Part shown: positions 63,154 through 64,000 of the stretch, in pieces
Layout of the letters: the number at the start of each line of letters is the position of its first letter
Numbering within the stretch: the stretch's first letter is position 1
NCBI GenBank assembly: GCA_021155195.1
Contig: JAJNPV010000050.1
Span: 496,001-560,000 of the forward strand
Length of the DNA: 64,000 bases
Direction of reading: 5' to 3'
Source: Ohtaekwangia sp.
GTDB taxonomy: Bacteria > Bacteroidota > Bacteroidia > Cytophagales > Cyclobacteriaceae
Made by a program: the position numbers and the translations under genes
The notes under the pieces: model-generated
Databases searched by the model: none
What the model was told of the DNA's origin: nothing
Seen by the model: the letters and a program-made list of their open reading frames with translations, nothing else

Positions 63154-64000
63154 CACAAAAGAAAGGTGGAGATTATTTCATTGGCGGTATTATCATTGCC
63201 TTGCTGGGGGCTATTTGTTTTTCAACAAAAGCTATTTTAGTAAAGCTTGCTTACCGCGATACGGAAGTGGATACCATTTCTTTGTTAGCCTTGCGCATGA
63301 TTTTTTCGTTACCATTTTTTATTGCCTATGCATTTACTTCATCCAGCAAACAAACCAATGTGCGCTTCACCGGAAAGCAATGGGTGAGCGTTGCCATTAT
63401 TGGATGCTTAGGATATTACGTGAGCAGCTTGCTCGATTTTTTAGGATTGCAATATGTAACAGCAAGTATTGAACGGTTGATCTTGTTTGTTTATCCTACC
63501 CTTGTGCTATTAATGTCGGCTGTGATTTTTAAAGAGAAGATAAAGCCCATTCAATGGCTTGCGTTATTAATTACCTATGCCGGACTGTTGATTGCCTTCT
63601 TTGGCGAAGTGGATTTCAATTCGCAACAGAGTGACAACTTTATTTTGGGTTCGATTTTAATTTTCATTTGTGCGTTTACGTTTGCTGCCTACATCGTTGG
63701 CAGCGGTCGATTAATTCCTTTATTGGGTGCCGCTAAGTTTAATAGTTATGCCATGTGCTTTGCCGCGATTGGCGTACTGATTCATTTTTTTATTACCAGT
63801 GACGTTTCTTTATTTCACTTTTCAGGCACGGTGTACTTCTATAGCTTTCTAATGGCCATTATCTCAACTGTTGTTCCTTCTTACCTGGTTGTGGAAGGAA
63901 TCAAACGAATTGGGTCTGATAATGCTGCTATTGTGGGCAGCATTGGGCCGGTATCTACCATTATAATGGCGTACTTCTTTTTGGATGAACAAGTTTACTT
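63150..64000 (+). CDS. EamA-family (DMT) transporter (3' partial)
   Basis: The reading frame starts MTQKKGGDYFIGG and runs off the end of the window after about 283 codons. At least nine hydrophobic helices are visible, with an EamA repeat beginning GAICFSTKAILVKL and a second half beginning GSILIFICAFTFAAY. These are drug/metabolite exporters. It is coupled to the aminotransferase by ATGA, so it may export that enzyme's product. Confidence 0.9.
   Translation, partial: MTQKKGGDYFIGGIIIALLGAICFSTKAILVKLAYRDTEVDTISLLALRMIFSLPFFIAYAFTSSSKQTNVRFTGKQWVSVAIIGCLGYYVSSLLDFLGLQYVTASIERLILFVYPTLVLLMSAVIFKEKIKPIQWLALLITYAGLLIAFFGEVDFNSQQSDNFILGSILIFICAFTFAAYIVGSGRLIPLLGAAKFNSYAMCFAAIGVLIHFFITSDVSLFHFSGTVYFYSFLMAIISTVVPSYLVVEGIKRIGSDNAAIVGSIGPVSTIIMAYFFLDEQVY

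Noticed and set aside
1..64000. tRNA, rRNA, CRISPR array, prophage or transposase genes
   Set aside because: I looked at intergenic regions on both strands and saw no cloverleaf-type sequences, rRNA segments, regularly spaced repeats, phage structural genes or transposase-like frames; a covariance-model search would be needed to be certain for small RNAs.

Overview
The window looks like chromosomal DNA from a Bacteroidota bacterium of the Cytophagales type. It is AT-rich and shows no strong Shine-Dalgarno sequences. It carries many FtsX-like permeases, PadR regulators, DUF3857 and DUF4175 proteins, lipoproteins, malate:quinone oxidoreductase and a VLCAD-type fatty-acid oxidation operon. The species assignment is inference from gene content. 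I see no rRNA, tRNA, CRISPR array, prophage or transposase gene.

Layout. 1-7890 is a tightly packed plus-strand run: a large coiled-coil protein (cut by the window edge), an RsbW-like ATPase, ybeY, mnmG, a methyltransferase and an Ig-like lipoprotein. Two near-perfect parS (ParB-binding) sites lie between ybeY and mnmG. About 4.4 kb downstream, the 7891-8155 intergenic region holds several DnaA-box-like 9-mers next to an AT-only tract. Together with mnmG and a local change in G/C strand bias, this suggests the window spans the chromosome origin. 8156-10171 is a large periplasmic TPR protein. 10296-16986 is a seven-gene minus-strand efflux operon (TetR, TolC, HlyD, two ABC ATPases, two ABC-2 permeases) with a palindromic operator just before the TetR start. 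17136-20059 and 31709-34746 are two PadR plus FtsX-permease pairs, each with an inverted repeat just upstream. 37391-42284 holds two more FtsX permeases with no ATPase partner.

20150-22387 is an accessory stretch: an OsmC protein whose tail is echoed in repeats, then two small secreted proteins set among inverted repeats. 22388-28811 is a beta-oxidation operon (MarR, FadB-like fusion, thiolase, VLCAD-like dehydrogenase). A small four-helix-bundle gene sits inside it, bounded by a 32-bp inverted repeat; a third copy of that repeat follows the thiolase. 28913-37270 adds a DUF3857 protein, an HHH-domain membrane protein, a secreted unknown and a di-haem cytochrome c peroxidase.

42374-58359 is metabolic: a second thiolase, three M20 hydrolases, an S9 peptidase, malate:quinone oxidoreductase, a Rieske protein and a DUF2157-type membrane pair. 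A compact DNA-alkylation repair operon (AraC-Ogt fusion, mini-Ada zinc domain, AlkB) sits at 45186-46880. The right end has lipoproteins, two thioredoxin-like proteins, a VOC protein, a class V aminotransferase and an EamA transporter cut by the window end.
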